64,000 nt of DNA from an uncultured Collinsella sp. (GCA_902470805.1 CABRHX010000002.1:93840-157839), one strand, 5' to 3'. Counted from the first letter of the stretch, positions 8,439 to 17,047 are shown. The notes: a model not told the origin generated them from the letters alone. Numbers and translations: made by a program.

Positions 8439-9050
8439 ATGGCAACCAGCAAACCGCGTCTTGATCGTCGCATCGTTCGCAGCCGTAATGCCATCCTTTC
8501 GGCTTTCGAGCGCCTGCTCATGGAAAAGCCGCTGGCAGACATTACGGTGAGTGCCATCGCGCGCGAGGCCAATGTCGACCGCAAGACCTTTTACGTTCAC
8601 TTTGGTACGGTTGACGGCCTGCTCGATGCCATTGCCGTCGATGTGGTGGAGATGATTGTCGACTCAGTCGAGAAAACGCTTGCTTCCATGGACGGTGACA
8701 CCAACGAGCGCGCCCTGAGCGCGGCGGCGACCTTCTTTAAAACCGTTAACGAGGCACTGTGCAACAACTTGGTGCTCAATCGTCAGCTGATCGAGAATAT
8801 TCCGCTCGATGATTTCATGGCTCGTCTTCGTGCGCCGCTCGAGCACGAGATTGCCGAGCGAGATCTGCTGCCCCAAGGTCTCAAGGACGAAATGTTCGAC
8901 TACTATCTGGCGTTTTTGCTGTCGGGTATTATCGGTATCTATCGCACGTGGGCGCTGTCTGACGGCTCGGTTCCTATCGAGCGCGTCTCTGAGGTCGCCA
9001 ACGATCTGACTCTTAATGGCCTGTCGAGTCTGGAATCTCGCTTGGATTAG
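8439..9050 (+). CDS. TetR-type transcriptional regulator
   Basis: 203 residues. The N-terminal helix-turn-helix is clear: RSRNAILSAFERLLMEKPL, then ITVSAIAREANVDRKTFYVHF. The C-terminal half (residues 70-200) is an all-helical ligand and dimer domain with no assignable ligand. Start ATG 8439 has GAAGGG 8 nt upstream. It is the last gene before the cobalamin island; the stop is only 2 nt from a transposase remnant, so any natural partner downstream may have been displaced. The flippase-like gene upstream is a possible target. Confidence 0.88.
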   Translation: MATSKPRLDRRIVRSRNAILSAFERLLMEKPLADITVSAIAREANVDRKTFYVHFGTVDGLLDAIAVDVVEMIVDSVEKTLASMDGDTNERALSAAATFFKTVNEALCNNLVLNRQLIENIPLDDFMARLRAPLEHEIAERDLLPQGLKDEMFDYYLAFLLSGIIGIYRTWALSDGSVPIERVSEVANDLTLNGLSSLESRLD

Positions 9051-9052
9051 GC

Positions 9053-9139
9053 CTAGTTGGGCTCGTCGGCGTGGAAATTCCTGTTCCTGAGGTTCTCCGG
9101 CGCCTTGGAGACCTTGCCGGCGTAGGAGCTGTAGCCTGA
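9053..9139 (-). pseudogene. IS3-family transposase (OrfB) remnant at the left edge of the cobalamin island
   Basis: Reading the minus strand gives 28 codons plus TAG: GYSSYAGKVSKAPENL continuing RNRNFHADEPN. This resembles the segment just before the first catalytic strand of IS3-family OrfB (pattern KVSxAPEN..RDFHADAPN). The rest of the element is missing on both sides. It lies between tetR and the importer ATPase, where gene style and GC content change. Confidence 0.65.
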
Positions 9140-9145
9140 GGATCC

Positions 9146-10384
9146 TTAAAAGAAAGTCCAGTTTATCCTTCCCACTCCAATTTTGGAATCCTCCGATGCG
9201 CCTTCGCACGCTTGCATGACCTCGATACCATGCGAGCGTGCAAACTCGACGAGCTCTGCGTTGCGGGCGTTTATGGTGCCGAAGGCGGCGGGGCACACGA
9301 TAAGGCACGCGCAGTGGACGAGGAGCTCTTTGGCGCGGGCTATGGTTTTATCCCCGATCGGCTCGAAGGCGCGCTCGGCCACGCATTCCGTCGCCAGGTC
9401 GCGCGCGAGCTCGCAGTCGATGTCCCCTTCGTGCAGAACGCCCGCGTAGAACGCCTTGCCCTGCCGGATGAGCTGGCGAAACACAGCCGACCCCGTACCT
9501 GCGCCGGCGATGACGAACGTGTGCGCATCGCCGTGCGGGCGCCCAATTTCCACGCTGCCGAAGCGCTCGTTGAAGGTGCCATGTCGAAGGCCGTAGAGCT
9601 CGCCAATCGTCTCGCGCGTGAATATGTCCTCGGGTGCGCCGGCGCAGAAGACCCGGCCGTCCTTCACGCAAATCACCTTGTCGGCGCTTTTCTGCGCGAG
9701 CTCGAGTTCGTGGATGGACATGATGACAGCCACATTCCGCGATTTCGCAAGGTGGCGAAGTATTCGCAGCAGGTCGATCTGATAGCGGATATCGAGATAC
9801 GACGTGGGCTCGTCGAGCACGAGCACGCGCGGATCCTGCGCGATGGCGCGTGCAAGCATGACGCGCTGGCGTTGCCCGTCGCTTATCTGCATGAAGTCGC
9901 GCTCGGCGAGCTCTTCCACATGTGCGGTTTTCATGGCCTCGTCGACCCGACTATGGTCGTCGGGCGAGAGCGTGCCCATTCGCCCGGTGTAGGGATGCCT
10001 TCCCGCCTCTACGATATCGCGGCAGGTGAGGAGCTCGGTCCGGGGGCGATCTGTCAGCATAACGGCAAGGTTCCTTGCGAACTCCGCCGTCTTCCATCGG
10101 GAAATCTCCCGCCCGTCGAGCTCGACCGCGCCGGCAAGCGGTGCCAGATGGCGTGTGATGGTTTTCAAGATGGTCGACTTGCCCGAGCCGTTCGGCCCGA
10201 TGAGCGCCACGACGTCGCCCGCGCGAACCTCCAGATCGACGCCTTCGACTACGACCTTCTTGTCGTAGCCCGCCGACAGGTCGCTTATGCGGAAAAGCGG
10301 CGCTCCGTCAGCCTGCGTTTCGACCGGGGTTTCGAGGTTCGACTCCCCTCCGAGCGTTTTGGGCCGCGGCACGAATTCCCCCAT
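9146..10384 (-). CDS. ABC transporter ATP-binding protein (BtuD/FecE type) with extra C-terminal domain
   Basis: 412 residues. The ABC part (about 28-265) has Walker A IGPNGSGKSTILK, signature ISDGQRQRVMLARAI and Walker B RVLVLDEPTSYLD. An added domain of about 140 residues follows, beginning VIAGAGTGSAVFRQLIRQG and containing CLIVCPAAFGTINARNAEL; I do not recognise its function. The ATG abuts the TAG of the permease gene, so the two are translationally coupled. With the permease, binding protein and upstream cobalamin riboswitch, it most likely powers uptake of cobamides, cobinamide or another tetrapyrrole. Confidence 0.88.
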   Translation of the reverse strand: MGEFVPRPKTLGGESNLETPVETQADGAPLFRISDLSAGYDKKVVVEGVDLEVRAGDVVALIGPNGSGKSTILKTITRHLAPLAGAVELDGREISRWKTAEFARNLAVMLTDRPRTELLTCRDIVEAGRHPYTGRMGTLSPDDHSRVDEAMKTAHVEELAERDFMQISDGQRQRVMLARAIAQDPRVLVLDEPTSYLDIRYQIDLLRILRHLAKSRNVAVIMSIHELELAQKSADKVICVKDGRVFCAGAPEDIFTRETIGELYGLRHGTFNERFGSVEIGRPHGDAHTFVIAGAGTGSAVFRQLIRQGKAFYAGVLHEGDIDCELARDLATECVAERAFEPIGDKTIARAKELLVHCACLIVCPAAFGTINARNAELVEFARSHGIEVMQACEGASEDSKIGVGRINWTFF

Positions 10385-11425
10385 CTACCTCACCCGCTTC
10401 TTCAACATGAGCGCGATAACCACCGGCGCGCCGAAGATGGCGGTGACGGCGCTGATGGAAAGCTCGACGGGAGAGAACAGCGTGCGCGCGATCAAATCGC
10501 AGCCCGCGCAGAAGATGGCGCCTCCCAAGAAGCACGCAGGAATCACGCGGATGGGCTTCGACGACTTCAGCGCCGACTTCACGAGATGCGGAACCGCGAT
10601 GCCTACGAACGACACCGGACCAGCGAACGCGGTCACGCAGGCGGAGAGCATGCTCGCTAGAAGGACGAGCACCACGCGGAAACGTGCGACGTTCACGCCG
10701 ACGCTTTTCGCGTAGGCTTCTCCCAGCTTGAAGGCGGAAAGGGGCTTCGATATCGCGAATACGCATGCGCTCACGGCGATCACCACGACCGCGATGACCG
10801 CGACGTCGTCCCAGCTCGAACCCGAGAAACTACCCAAAGACCAGTTGTGCAGGTTTACGATGGACTGGTCGTCGGCGAAGGCGATGAGGAAGTTCGTCGC
10901 CGCCGAGCAGATGTATCCCACCATGACGCCCGCCACGATGAGCATGGCCATGGAACTTATGCGCCGTGCGATGAGGAGCACGAAGCCGATGGTGATAAGC
11001 GAGCCCAGAAATGCTGCGGCCACCATGGCTGGCGAGGACATGGCCTGGTTCGCGCCCAGAAGTACGATCATCGTAAGCGCGACGACGAACTTTGCGCCCG
11101 AGGAGACGCCCAAGATGAACGGGTCGGCGATGGGGTTGTTGAAAAACGTCTGTAGCAGGAACCCGGAGAGCGAAAGTGCCCCGCCGAGAAGCACGGCTGA
11201 AAGCACGCGCGGCAGGCGAATCTCCCAGATGACTTGGCTTTCCATGGAATTGGCCGCGCCGCCCGAAAGGATGCCGGGGATGTGGTCTGCGGGCACGAGC
11301 ACGCTCCCGATGCACAGGTTGGCCCCGACGAGCACGATGAGGACAACAGCGAGCAGCGCCGTCACGACGCGACACCGCGCGGCGCGCCCCGATTCGTCGT
11401 ATGTCATGGAAAGCCGGCTTCTCAT
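10385..11425 (-). CDS. FecCD/BtuC-family ABC permease
   Basis: 346 residues, nearly all membrane helices, typical of the ten-helix permeases of iron-complex and vitamin B12 importers. Visible family blocks include IWEIRLPRVLSAVLLGGALS and the FNNPIADPFILGVSSGAK segment. It starts 4 nt after the binding-protein gene and ends immediately before the ATPase start, forming one operon with both. Metal-chelate type is clear; cobamide as cargo is inferred from the riboswitch and the neighbouring cobalamin genes. Confidence 0.9.
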   Translation of the reverse strand: MRSRLSMTYDESGRAARCRVVTALLAVVLIVLVGANLCIGSVLVPADHIPGILSGGAANSMESQVIWEIRLPRVLSAVLLGGALSLSGFLLQTFFNNPIADPFILGVSSGAKFVVALTMIVLLGANQAMSSPAMVAAAFLGSLITIGFVLLIARRISSMAMLIVAGVMVGYICSAATNFLIAFADDQSIVNLHNWSLGSFSGSSWDDVAVIAVVVIAVSACVFAISKPLSAFKLGEAYAKSVGVNVARFRVVLVLLASMLSACVTAFAGPVSFVGIAVPHLVKSALKSSKPIRVIPACFLGGAIFCAGCDLIARTLFSPVELSISAVTAIFGAPVVIALMLKKRVR

Positions 11426-11429
11426 GACG

Positions 11430-13001
11430 CTAGCCGAGCTTCCTCAGATAATGGAAGTCGCTCGCGTCATCGCCGGTGAACGCCCCGTGCAGCTCGTCGA
11501 TAATGTCGGCGGTGGAAGTCATCTGCTGGTACATGTCGGCGCTTGTGACCCAGACGTTGCCGTTCTTCACGGCTTTGAACTGCGACAATAGCGCGTTTTT
11601 GCCTACGAAGTCGTTCAAGGTGGCAACCGATTCGTCGATGGTGCCGTTGTAGACGATGATGTCGGCATCCTTCGCCGTCGCGTAGAAGCGCTCCATTTCG
11701 AGCGTTACTGACGAACCTGACGTCGACGCCGTCTGCGCGTCATCGAGCGCGTAGTTGCCGCCTGCAAGCTCGATCATCTGCGCCACGTAGTCGCCCGCCC
11801 GCCGCGTGACGGCGGCCCCGTTCGAGTTAATGTAGAAATACGCCACGGTTTTACCTGACGACGCGAGCCCCGACGTTTGCTCGACGCGGGCCTTCTGCTC
11901 GTTGAACAGGTGCGCGGCCTCGTCTTCCTTGTCGAACAGGACGCCGAAAAGCTTAATCCACTCGACGCGCCCGAGTGCTTCGGGCTCGCTCGACGACTGT
12001 TCGGTGAGCACGACGAGCCCGAGCTTCTGCAGCTTTTCCTTCACATCGGGCGTGTGGTTGATCATGGTGTTCTCGATGGCGAGCGTGCAGCCCGAGGCCG
12101 ATATTCGCTCGTAGTCGGGCGCGCTGTACTTGCCGCCGTAGGCGATCGCCCCACTTTCGAGTGCGCTTTTGAAGCCCGCGACCGAGCAATCGTCGGCCTT
12201 CGTGCCCGACATGAGGATGTTGTCGTTCGCATCGAGCGCGTCGACCAGGCACATCGTCGCCGACGACACGAGGTACACCTTGTTGGCGGGACGCCTTATG
12301 ACCGCGATGTCGGAGCTCAACCCATCAGGTACCTTCGCATCTTGCGGTACCACGAGGAAGCGCTCCCCGTTCGAAATGCAGATAAGCCGCAGGCCGCCTT
12401 CGTACTCGTCGACAGTGAAGCGCTCGGCGTATTCAAGCTGAAGCGCCCCCGTCGGCTCCCAGCCGCAGCCCAAATCGGCGTTGTGGAAGTCGGCCGCGGC
12501 GCTTGAAGCCGTTCCCGCAGGGGAGCCGCCGCTTGCATCGTCGCCCGATTTCTCCTTCATGGTGGATGAGTCGAAGTGGAGCGTGTAGTCGATGGTGTGC
12601 GGCGTCGACATGGCGACGGTCTCGGCCGACACGGCGATGTCCTCGTCGAGCGTGACGGGTATCTCGAACGTGGAGTTGCCGCCGTCGTTTATGGGCGCGT
12701 AGTCCACGCCGTTGACGGTCATTTTGTCGTAGTTCGAACTCGACCAGGTGATGGTCGCGGTGTAGGTGTCGCCATCCTTCACAATTGTGGTGGGTGAGGC
12801 GATGCTTGCGCGCCCTGACCCGCCGGAGAGCGAGACGCTCACAGTGTATTCCTGAGAGCCTGCCGTGCCACCGGTCGCGTTCGGGCTCGCACTGCACCCC
12901 GCGAAGGGAAGCGCGAACAGGGCGACGAGAACGCAGGCGATCGCGCGCACCGCGATGCTGCGACGCTTCCTGTTTTCCCCCTTGGGAAGAATCGACCGCA
13001 T
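11430..13001 (-). CDS. Lipoprotein substrate-binding protein of the importer, with N-terminal Ig-like domain
   Basis: 523 residues. A signal peptide ends in the lipobox LPFAGC. Residues about 45-150 form a beta-rich domain (YTVSVSLSGGSGRASI and ITWSSSNYDKMTVNG) related in style to the adjacent small lipoprotein. From about 185 to the end is a class III (BtuF/TroA-like) binding domain with GLRLICISNGERF and VEWIKLFGVLFDKEDEA. It would capture the cobamide or tetrapyrrole on the outer face of the membrane. It is longer than usual because of the added N-terminal domain, whose fold might be NEAT-like; that is a guess. Confidence 0.85.
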   Translation of the reverse strand: MRSILPKGENRKRRSIAVRAIACVLVALFALPFAGCSASPNATGGTAGSQEYTVSVSLSGGSGRASIASPTTIVKDGDTYTATITWSSSNYDKMTVNGVDYAPINDGGNSTFEIPVTLDEDIAVSAETVAMSTPHTIDYTLHFDSSTMKEKSGDDASGGSPAGTASSAAADFHNADLGCGWEPTGALQLEYAERFTVDEYEGGLRLICISNGERFLVVPQDAKVPDGLSSDIAVIRRPANKVYLVSSATMCLVDALDANDNILMSGTKADDCSVAGFKSALESGAIAYGGKYSAPDYERISASGCTLAIENTMINHTPDVKEKLQKLGLVVLTEQSSSEPEALGRVEWIKLFGVLFDKEDEAAHLFNEQKARVEQTSGLASSGKTVAYFYINSNGAAVTRRAGDYVAQMIELAGGNYALDDAQTASTSGSSVTLEMERFYATAKDADIIVYNGTIDESVATLNDFVGKNALLSQFKAVKNGNVWVTSADMYQQMTSTADIIDELHGAFTGDDASDFHYLRKLG

Positions 13002-13005
13002 GGCG

Positions 13006-13539
13006 TTACTTCAGTGCGTCGGCGCGCAGATCGACGCCGGCGGATTCGAACACGAGCGTGCGGTCGTACCACTGCTCTTTTCTAATACTCCACGCGGCGC
13101 AGGCGGTGTCCTCGTCGAGCGCTTCAACGGGCACGTCGTAGGTGTACTTGCCTTCCGCGTTTTCCACATAGGGGATGAAGTCGGCCTCGCTCGCGGCGGC
13201 AGCCTCGTCGCCCGTGCCCATGAAGAGCTTGCCGTAGCCCGTGCCGGAAAGCGTCATCACGCAGTGCATGGAGCCGTTTTCCACGATGAGCTGGGCGTCC
13301 ACAATCCTGAACATGTTCGAGCTGGAATCTACGGTGATCGGATAGGTGCCGTCGGCCACCTTGTCGGCGGTGATGGGGGCAGCGCTTGCGCCCTCGGGCG
13401 CATCGGCCGCCTGTTCGGTCTTTTCCTGGGAATCGGCATCGCTTGCCTTTGCGCTGTCGATTGAATTTCCGCCGCAGCCGGCGAGCGAGAACGCGAAAAG
13501 CGCCGCTGACAGGGCGAAGGCGAGGGTTTTCTTCAACAT
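13006..13539 (-). CDS. Small lipoprotein of the cobamide importer operon
   Basis: 177 residues. The signal peptide ends in LAGCGG. After a linker rich in Ser, Asp and Ala comes one beta-rich domain of about 120 residues (ADGTYPITVDSSSNMF to SIRKEQWYDRTLVFES). The phrase VMTLSGTGYGKLFMGTG parallels the N-terminal domain of the next gene's product. I know this pattern only as an uncharacterised companion of metal-chelate importers. It may bind substrate at the cell surface and pass it to the binding protein 4 nt downstream. Function is inferred from context only. Confidence 0.75.
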   Translation of the reverse strand: MLKKTLAFALSAALFAFSLAGCGGNSIDSAKASDADSQEKTEQAADAPEGASAAPITADKVADGTYPITVDSSSNMFRIVDAQLIVENGSMHCVMTLSGTGYGKLFMGTGDEAAAASEADFIPYVENAEGKYTYDVPVEALDEDTACAAWSIRKEQWYDRTLVFESAGVDLRADALK

Positions 13540-13603
13540 GGAGGGAGGTTCCTTTCAATCGCTTCGACCGCCCGCTCGTGCGGTGGGCGGGCGGGACGCG
13601 AAT

Positions 13604-13648
13604 GCAACGGGCATGCGCCGTCGGTCGGGGAAGGCGCATGCCCGTTGC
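13604..13648 (-). repeat. Perfect 16-bp palindrome between cbiK and the lipoprotein gene
   Basis: GCAACGGGCATGCGCC (13604-13619) and its reverse complement (13633-13648) flank a 13-nt loop. No T-run follows on either strand. It sits in the 145-nt gap after cbiK and may act as a weak terminator or mRNA 3'-end stabiliser that gives cbiK more product than the importer genes. Confidence 0.7.
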
Positions 13649-13684
13649 ACGGGGACGCGACCGGCGCCCCCGTGCGCGGCGAGT

Positions 13685-14611
13685 TTACAGCTTGGCGATG
13701 GCGTCGTCCACGTGTGAGACGTAGATGTCGTCGACCGCGGCGTTCTGTCCCAGACCCTGGAGCAGGCACGTCACTTCGAAGCCGGCGGCCACGAACTTCG
13801 CAGCCCAGCTGTCGGGGTCGGTCTCGTCTGCCATGTCGTTGTTCGCGTGGTCGCCCGCGACCACCATGAACGGCGCGAGCACGGCCTTCTTGTACCCTGC
13901 GGCGCTCGCGGCGGCGATAACATCCTCGCAGGTCGGTTCAGCCTCGACGGTGCCGACGAAGAACTGCGTCAAGCCCTCGTTCTTGAACACTTCCTGCATC
14001 TTGGCATAGTCGGCGTTGGAATCGGCTTCGGTGCCGTGGCCCATGAGGCACAGCGCCGTCTTGCCGTCGTCGAAGGACGCCATGTTCTCCTTAATGGCGG
14101 CGGCCACCTTCTTGTAGTCGTCGTCGGAGGTGAGCAGCGGGTCGCCGAGCGAGATCTTGTCGAACTTGTCGGCGTACTTGTCGAGCTCGTCTTTCACGTC
14201 GGCGTATTCCAGGCCAGCCATGAGATGCGTCGGCTGCACGACGATTTCCTTCACGCCGTCTTCCACGCAGCGGTCGAGCGCCTCGGTCATGTTGTCGATC
14301 GTGATGCCGTCGCGCTTCTTCAGCTTGTCGATGATGATCTGCGCGGTGAAGGCGCGGCGGATGTCGTAGTCCTGCCAGTACTTCTCGCGGATAGCGTCTT
14401 CGATGGCGCCGATGGTGATGTGGCGCGAGTCGTTGTAGCTCGTGCCGAAGCTCGTGACGAGGATGACCGGCTTCACGGCCTTCTCCTTTTCGCTCGATTT
14501 CTCGGAACTCGCGGAGGTGCTGGAGCAGCCCGCGAGCGCGACTCCGGCGAGCGCGAAGGCTCCGGTTGCTGCGGCGCCCATGAAGCCGCGGCGTGACATC
14601 TGGTCGGACAT
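13685..14611 (-). CDS. cbiK: Exported CbiK-type sirohydrochlorin cobaltochelatase (Tat lipoprotein)
   Basis: 308 residues against about 264 for cytoplasmic CbiK. The first 35 residues form a twin-arginine signal (SRRGFMGAAATG) that ends in a lipobox ALAGCSS, so the enzyme should sit outside the membrane. The chelatase body keeps the metal-site residues: His in VVQPTHLMAGLEY, Glu in VGTVEAEPTCEDV and His in VVAGDHANNDMA. CbiK inserts cobalt into sirohydrochlorin; a periplasmic form is known in Desulfovibrio. ATG 14611 is used because GAAAGGA precedes it. It is first in the riboswitch-controlled importer operon, so a role in handling imported tetrapyrroles is possible. Confidence 0.88.
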   Translation of the reverse strand: MSDQMSRRGFMGAAATGAFALAGVALAGCSSTSASSEKSSEKEKAVKPVILVTSFGTSYNDSRHITIGAIEDAIREKYWQDYDIRRAFTAQIIIDKLKKRDGITIDNMTEALDRCVEDGVKEIVVQPTHLMAGLEYADVKDELDKYADKFDKISLGDPLLTSDDDYKKVAAAIKENMASFDDGKTALCLMGHGTEADSNADYAKMQEVFKNEGLTQFFVGTVEAEPTCEDVIAAASAAGYKKAVLAPFMVVAGDHANNDMADETDPDSWAAKFVAAGFEVTCLLQGLGQNAAVDDIYVSHVDDAIAKL

Positions 14612-14714
14612 GGTTTTTCCTTTCCTCGGTTTGCCGGTCCCCCGGCGACAGTTGCTTGTCGGCACAAGCGAAAGAAAAGCGCACCCCTCGGGGTTCACAA
14701 GGAGCTAACGCCAC

Positions 14715-14870
14715 GGCGATGCCGTGAGGAAAAGGCGAAGCAGTCTGGCTTGGGGCGCGAGGCGGTTCGCCCGTGCGTCCTATACAGTAATGTCCCTTGC
14801 CCAGGATTCCCACCTGGTTCCCTCCGCAAGCCAGCGCGGGCTGTGCGGGCGCCGCGCCGGTCATTTCCTT
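14715..14870 (-). promoter_or_regulatory. Cobalamin (B12) riboswitch upstream of cbiK
   Basis: Read on the minus strand, the aptamer core is plain: GCGGAGGGAACCAGGTGGGA, then AATCCTGGGC, a few bases, TTACTGT, and a distal AAGCCAGACTGC matching the B12-box pattern. CTGGCTTG (near 14832) can pair with CAAGCCAG (near 14745) to close the domain. A CACGGC/GCCGTG hairpin follows before cbiK. Bound cobalamin would be expected to lower expression of cbiK and the importer. Confidence 0.88.
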
Positions 14871-15069
14871 TTATCCGATTGTCATATGCTCGTTGCCGAA
14901 TCTTTTACTATGATAGTGGGCACTTTTGAACGTGTCAAAGCCAGGGCGGGCGGCATTGCGCCTCCTGCCTGCGTATTTGCGCCGATTGCCGCTGCGGGCG
15001 CCGTGTTTTGGCCGCTGCGCGAATGGCAGCGTAAACGGTTGCGATGAGAAACGGGAAGGGAAGGCTCGG

Positions 15070-15861
15070 ATGATTCATATCGTTGGCGCTGGCTCGGGCG
15101 CCGCCGACCTTATCACGCTGCGCGGGGCGCGCCTTTTGCGCGCGGCCGACGTGGTCGTTTGGGCGGGGAGCCTTGTGAACCCCGAGCTGCTCGCCGAGTG
15201 CAAGGAATCCTGCATCGTCTACGACAGCGCGCACATGACCTTGGAGGAAGTGCTCGACGTGATGTGCGCGGCAGATGCGCGGGGCGAGGAAGTGGTGCGC
15301 CTGCACACGGGCGACCCGTGCCTGTACGGCGCCATCCAGGAGCAGATGGACGCGCTCGACGCGCGCGGCGTGGACTACGAGGTGGTGCCCGGCGTGTCGA
15401 GCTTTTGCGGTGCCGCGGCGGCGCTTCGCCAGGAATATACGCTGCCGGGAATCAGCCAGTCGGTCGTGATCACGCGGCTTTCCGGGCGCACCCCCATGCC
15501 CGCGGGCGAGGGCATGCGCACCATGGCGGAAAGCGGCTCGACTATGGTCATCTTCCTGAGCTCGGGTATGCTCGCCGAGCTTTCCGCCGAGCTTTTGGCC
15601 GCGGGCCGCAGCTCCGATGAGCCGGCGGCGCTCGTGTACAAGGCGACCTGGCCTGAGGAGCGCGTGGTGCGATGCACAGTGGGCACGCTCGCCGATGCGG
15701 GCGCGCGAGAGGGCATCGACCGCACGGCGCTCGTGGTGGTGGGCCGCGTGCTCGGAGCTCGCGGCAGGCTTGCACACAACGGCGCGCAAGCGGAGTCGTA
15801 CGAGCGCAGCAAGCTTTACGACCCTTCGTTTTCCACGGGGTATCGGAAGGCGAGCAGCTAG
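15070..15861 (+). CDS. cbiF: Cobalt-precorrin-4 C11-methyltransferase
   Basis: 263 residues, the normal CbiF/CobM size. The SAM-binding start MIHIVGAGSGAADLITLRGA, the VVRLHTGDPCLYGAIQEQMD block and VVPGVSSFCGAAAA are the signature segments of this methyltransferase. It methylates C11 of the corrin ring precursor in the anaerobic pathway. ATG 15070 follows a GGGAAGG site; longer in-frame starts lack one. It is the first gene of the plus-strand operon and diverges from cbiK across 458 bp. I see no riboswitch core on the plus strand here. Confidence 0.95.
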   Translation: MIHIVGAGSGAADLITLRGARLLRAADVVVWAGSLVNPELLAECKESCIVYDSAHMTLEEVLDVMCAADARGEEVVRLHTGDPCLYGAIQEQMDALDARGVDYEVVPGVSSFCGAAAALRQEYTLPGISQSVVITRLSGRTPMPAGEGMRTMAESGSTMVIFLSSGMLAELSAELLAAGRSSDEPAALVYKATWPEERVVRCTVGTLADAGAREGIDRTALVVVGRVLGARGRLAHNGAQAESYERSKLYDPSFSTGYRKASS

Positions 15862-15862
15862 C

Positions 15863-17047
15863 GTGGCCTTCGAGCACTACATATATACCGGGACGACCCG
15901 CCTGCGCTGCGGCTACACCACGGGGAGCTGCGCCGCGCTCGCGGCGAAGGCGGCCTGCGAGATGCTCTTGTCACGAAAGCCCGTCGGCCTCGTGTCGATC
16001 GTCACCCCCGGCGGGCTGCCCGTCGAGGCGAACGTGGTCGACGCATGCATCGGCGAGGGGTGCGCCCAGTGTGCCGTGCGAAAGGACGCAGGCGACGATG
16101 CCGATGTGACCGACGGCGTGCTCGTGTACGCGCGCGTGGAACATGCGGGGTCGGGCACGGGCGCTGCGGGCAGCAAGGACGTACCCGCGCACGAATCGGA
16201 AGTTTCCGTCGACGGCGGCGTGGGCGTGGGGCGCGTGACGTTGCCCGGGCTCGAGCAGCCGGTGGGGGCGGCCGCCATCAACGCGACGCCGCGCGCGATG
16301 ATTACTTCGGCGGTGCGCGAGGTGTGCGCCGTGCACGGCTTTTCTGGAGATATTGCTGTGACAATTTCGGTACCCGAGGGTGTTGCCCTTGCCGAAAAGA
16401 CCTTCAACCCGCACCTGGGGATAAAGGACGGCATCTCCATCCTGGGCACGACGGGCATCGTCGAGCCGCGCAGCCTCGCTGCCTTGCGCGACAGTATCGA
16501 GCTCGAGATCCGGCAGCATGCGGCTATGGGGCGGTGCGGAGTCGTGCTCACGCCCGGCAACTACGGCGCGCAGTTCATCTCAGGGCATTTCCACCTAAAC
16601 GGTGCGCCGGTGGTCTTCATCTCCAACTTCGTGGGCGATGCGATTGATTGCTGCATTCGCGAGGGATTTACCAATGTCCTTCTTGTGGGACACATCGGCA
16701 AGTTGGTGAAGGTCGCGGGCGGTATCATGGACACCCATTCGCGTACCGCCGACTGCCGCGCGGAGATTCTGGCCGCCCACGCGGCCATGGCCGGCGCGGG
16801 CGCGAAGACCGTGCGCGAGATCATGACGTCCGTCACGACCACGGCGGCACTCGAGGTAATCGAGGCCGCCGGCGTGGGGGACGCTGCGTGCGCCTCGCTC
16901 GCTGCGGCAATCGAGGACAGGTTGCGCCGCCGCGCGGCGGGCGCATGCGACATCGCCGCGGTCGTGTTCGACGCCGAGCGCCGCGAGCTTTTCCGCACGT
17001 CGGGCGCCGATGCAGTTATCGGGGTATTGGGGGCGACGTATGAGTAA
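15863..17047 (+). CDS. cbiD: Cobalt-precorrin-5B C1-methyltransferase
   Basis: 394 residues. The CbiD hallmark LRCGYTTGSCAALAAKAACE is near the N-terminus and the phrase GYTTGSCA is diagnostic. Further blocks ATPRAMITSAVREVC and LLVGHIGKLVKVAGGIMDTH agree. CbiD adds the C1 methyl group before ring contraction is completed with CbiG. The GTG at 15863 is 1 nt after the cbiF stop and gives the family's usual N-terminus, so it is preferred to the longer open frame. It overlaps the next gene by 8 nt. Confidence 0.95.
   Translation: MAFEHYIYTGTTRLRCGYTTGSCAALAAKAACEMLLSRKPVGLVSIVTPGGLPVEANVVDACIGEGCAQCAVRKDAGDDADVTDGVLVYARVEHAGSGTGAAGSKDVPAHESEVSVDGGVGVGRVTLPGLEQPVGAAAINATPRAMITSAVREVCAVHGFSGDIAVTISVPEGVALAEKTFNPHLGIKDGISILGTTGIVEPRSLAALRDSIELEIRQHAAMGRCGVVLTPGNYGAQFISGHFHLNGAPVVFISNFVGDAIDCCIREGFTNVLLVGHIGKLVKVAGGIMDTHSRTADCRAEILAAHAAMAGAGAKTVREIMTSVTTTAALEVIEAAGVGDAACASLAAAIEDRLRRRAAGACDIAAVVFDAERRELFRTSGADAVIGVLGATYE

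Noticed and set aside
9212..10660. 482-codon plus-strand frame over the importer ATPase and permease
   Set aside because: Antisense shadow; composition is Arg/Ala/Asp-rich with no domain, while the minus strand holds clear ABC motifs.
14880..15069. Second cobalamin riboswitch for the cbiF operon
   Set aside because: No aptamer core pattern is seen on the plus strand.
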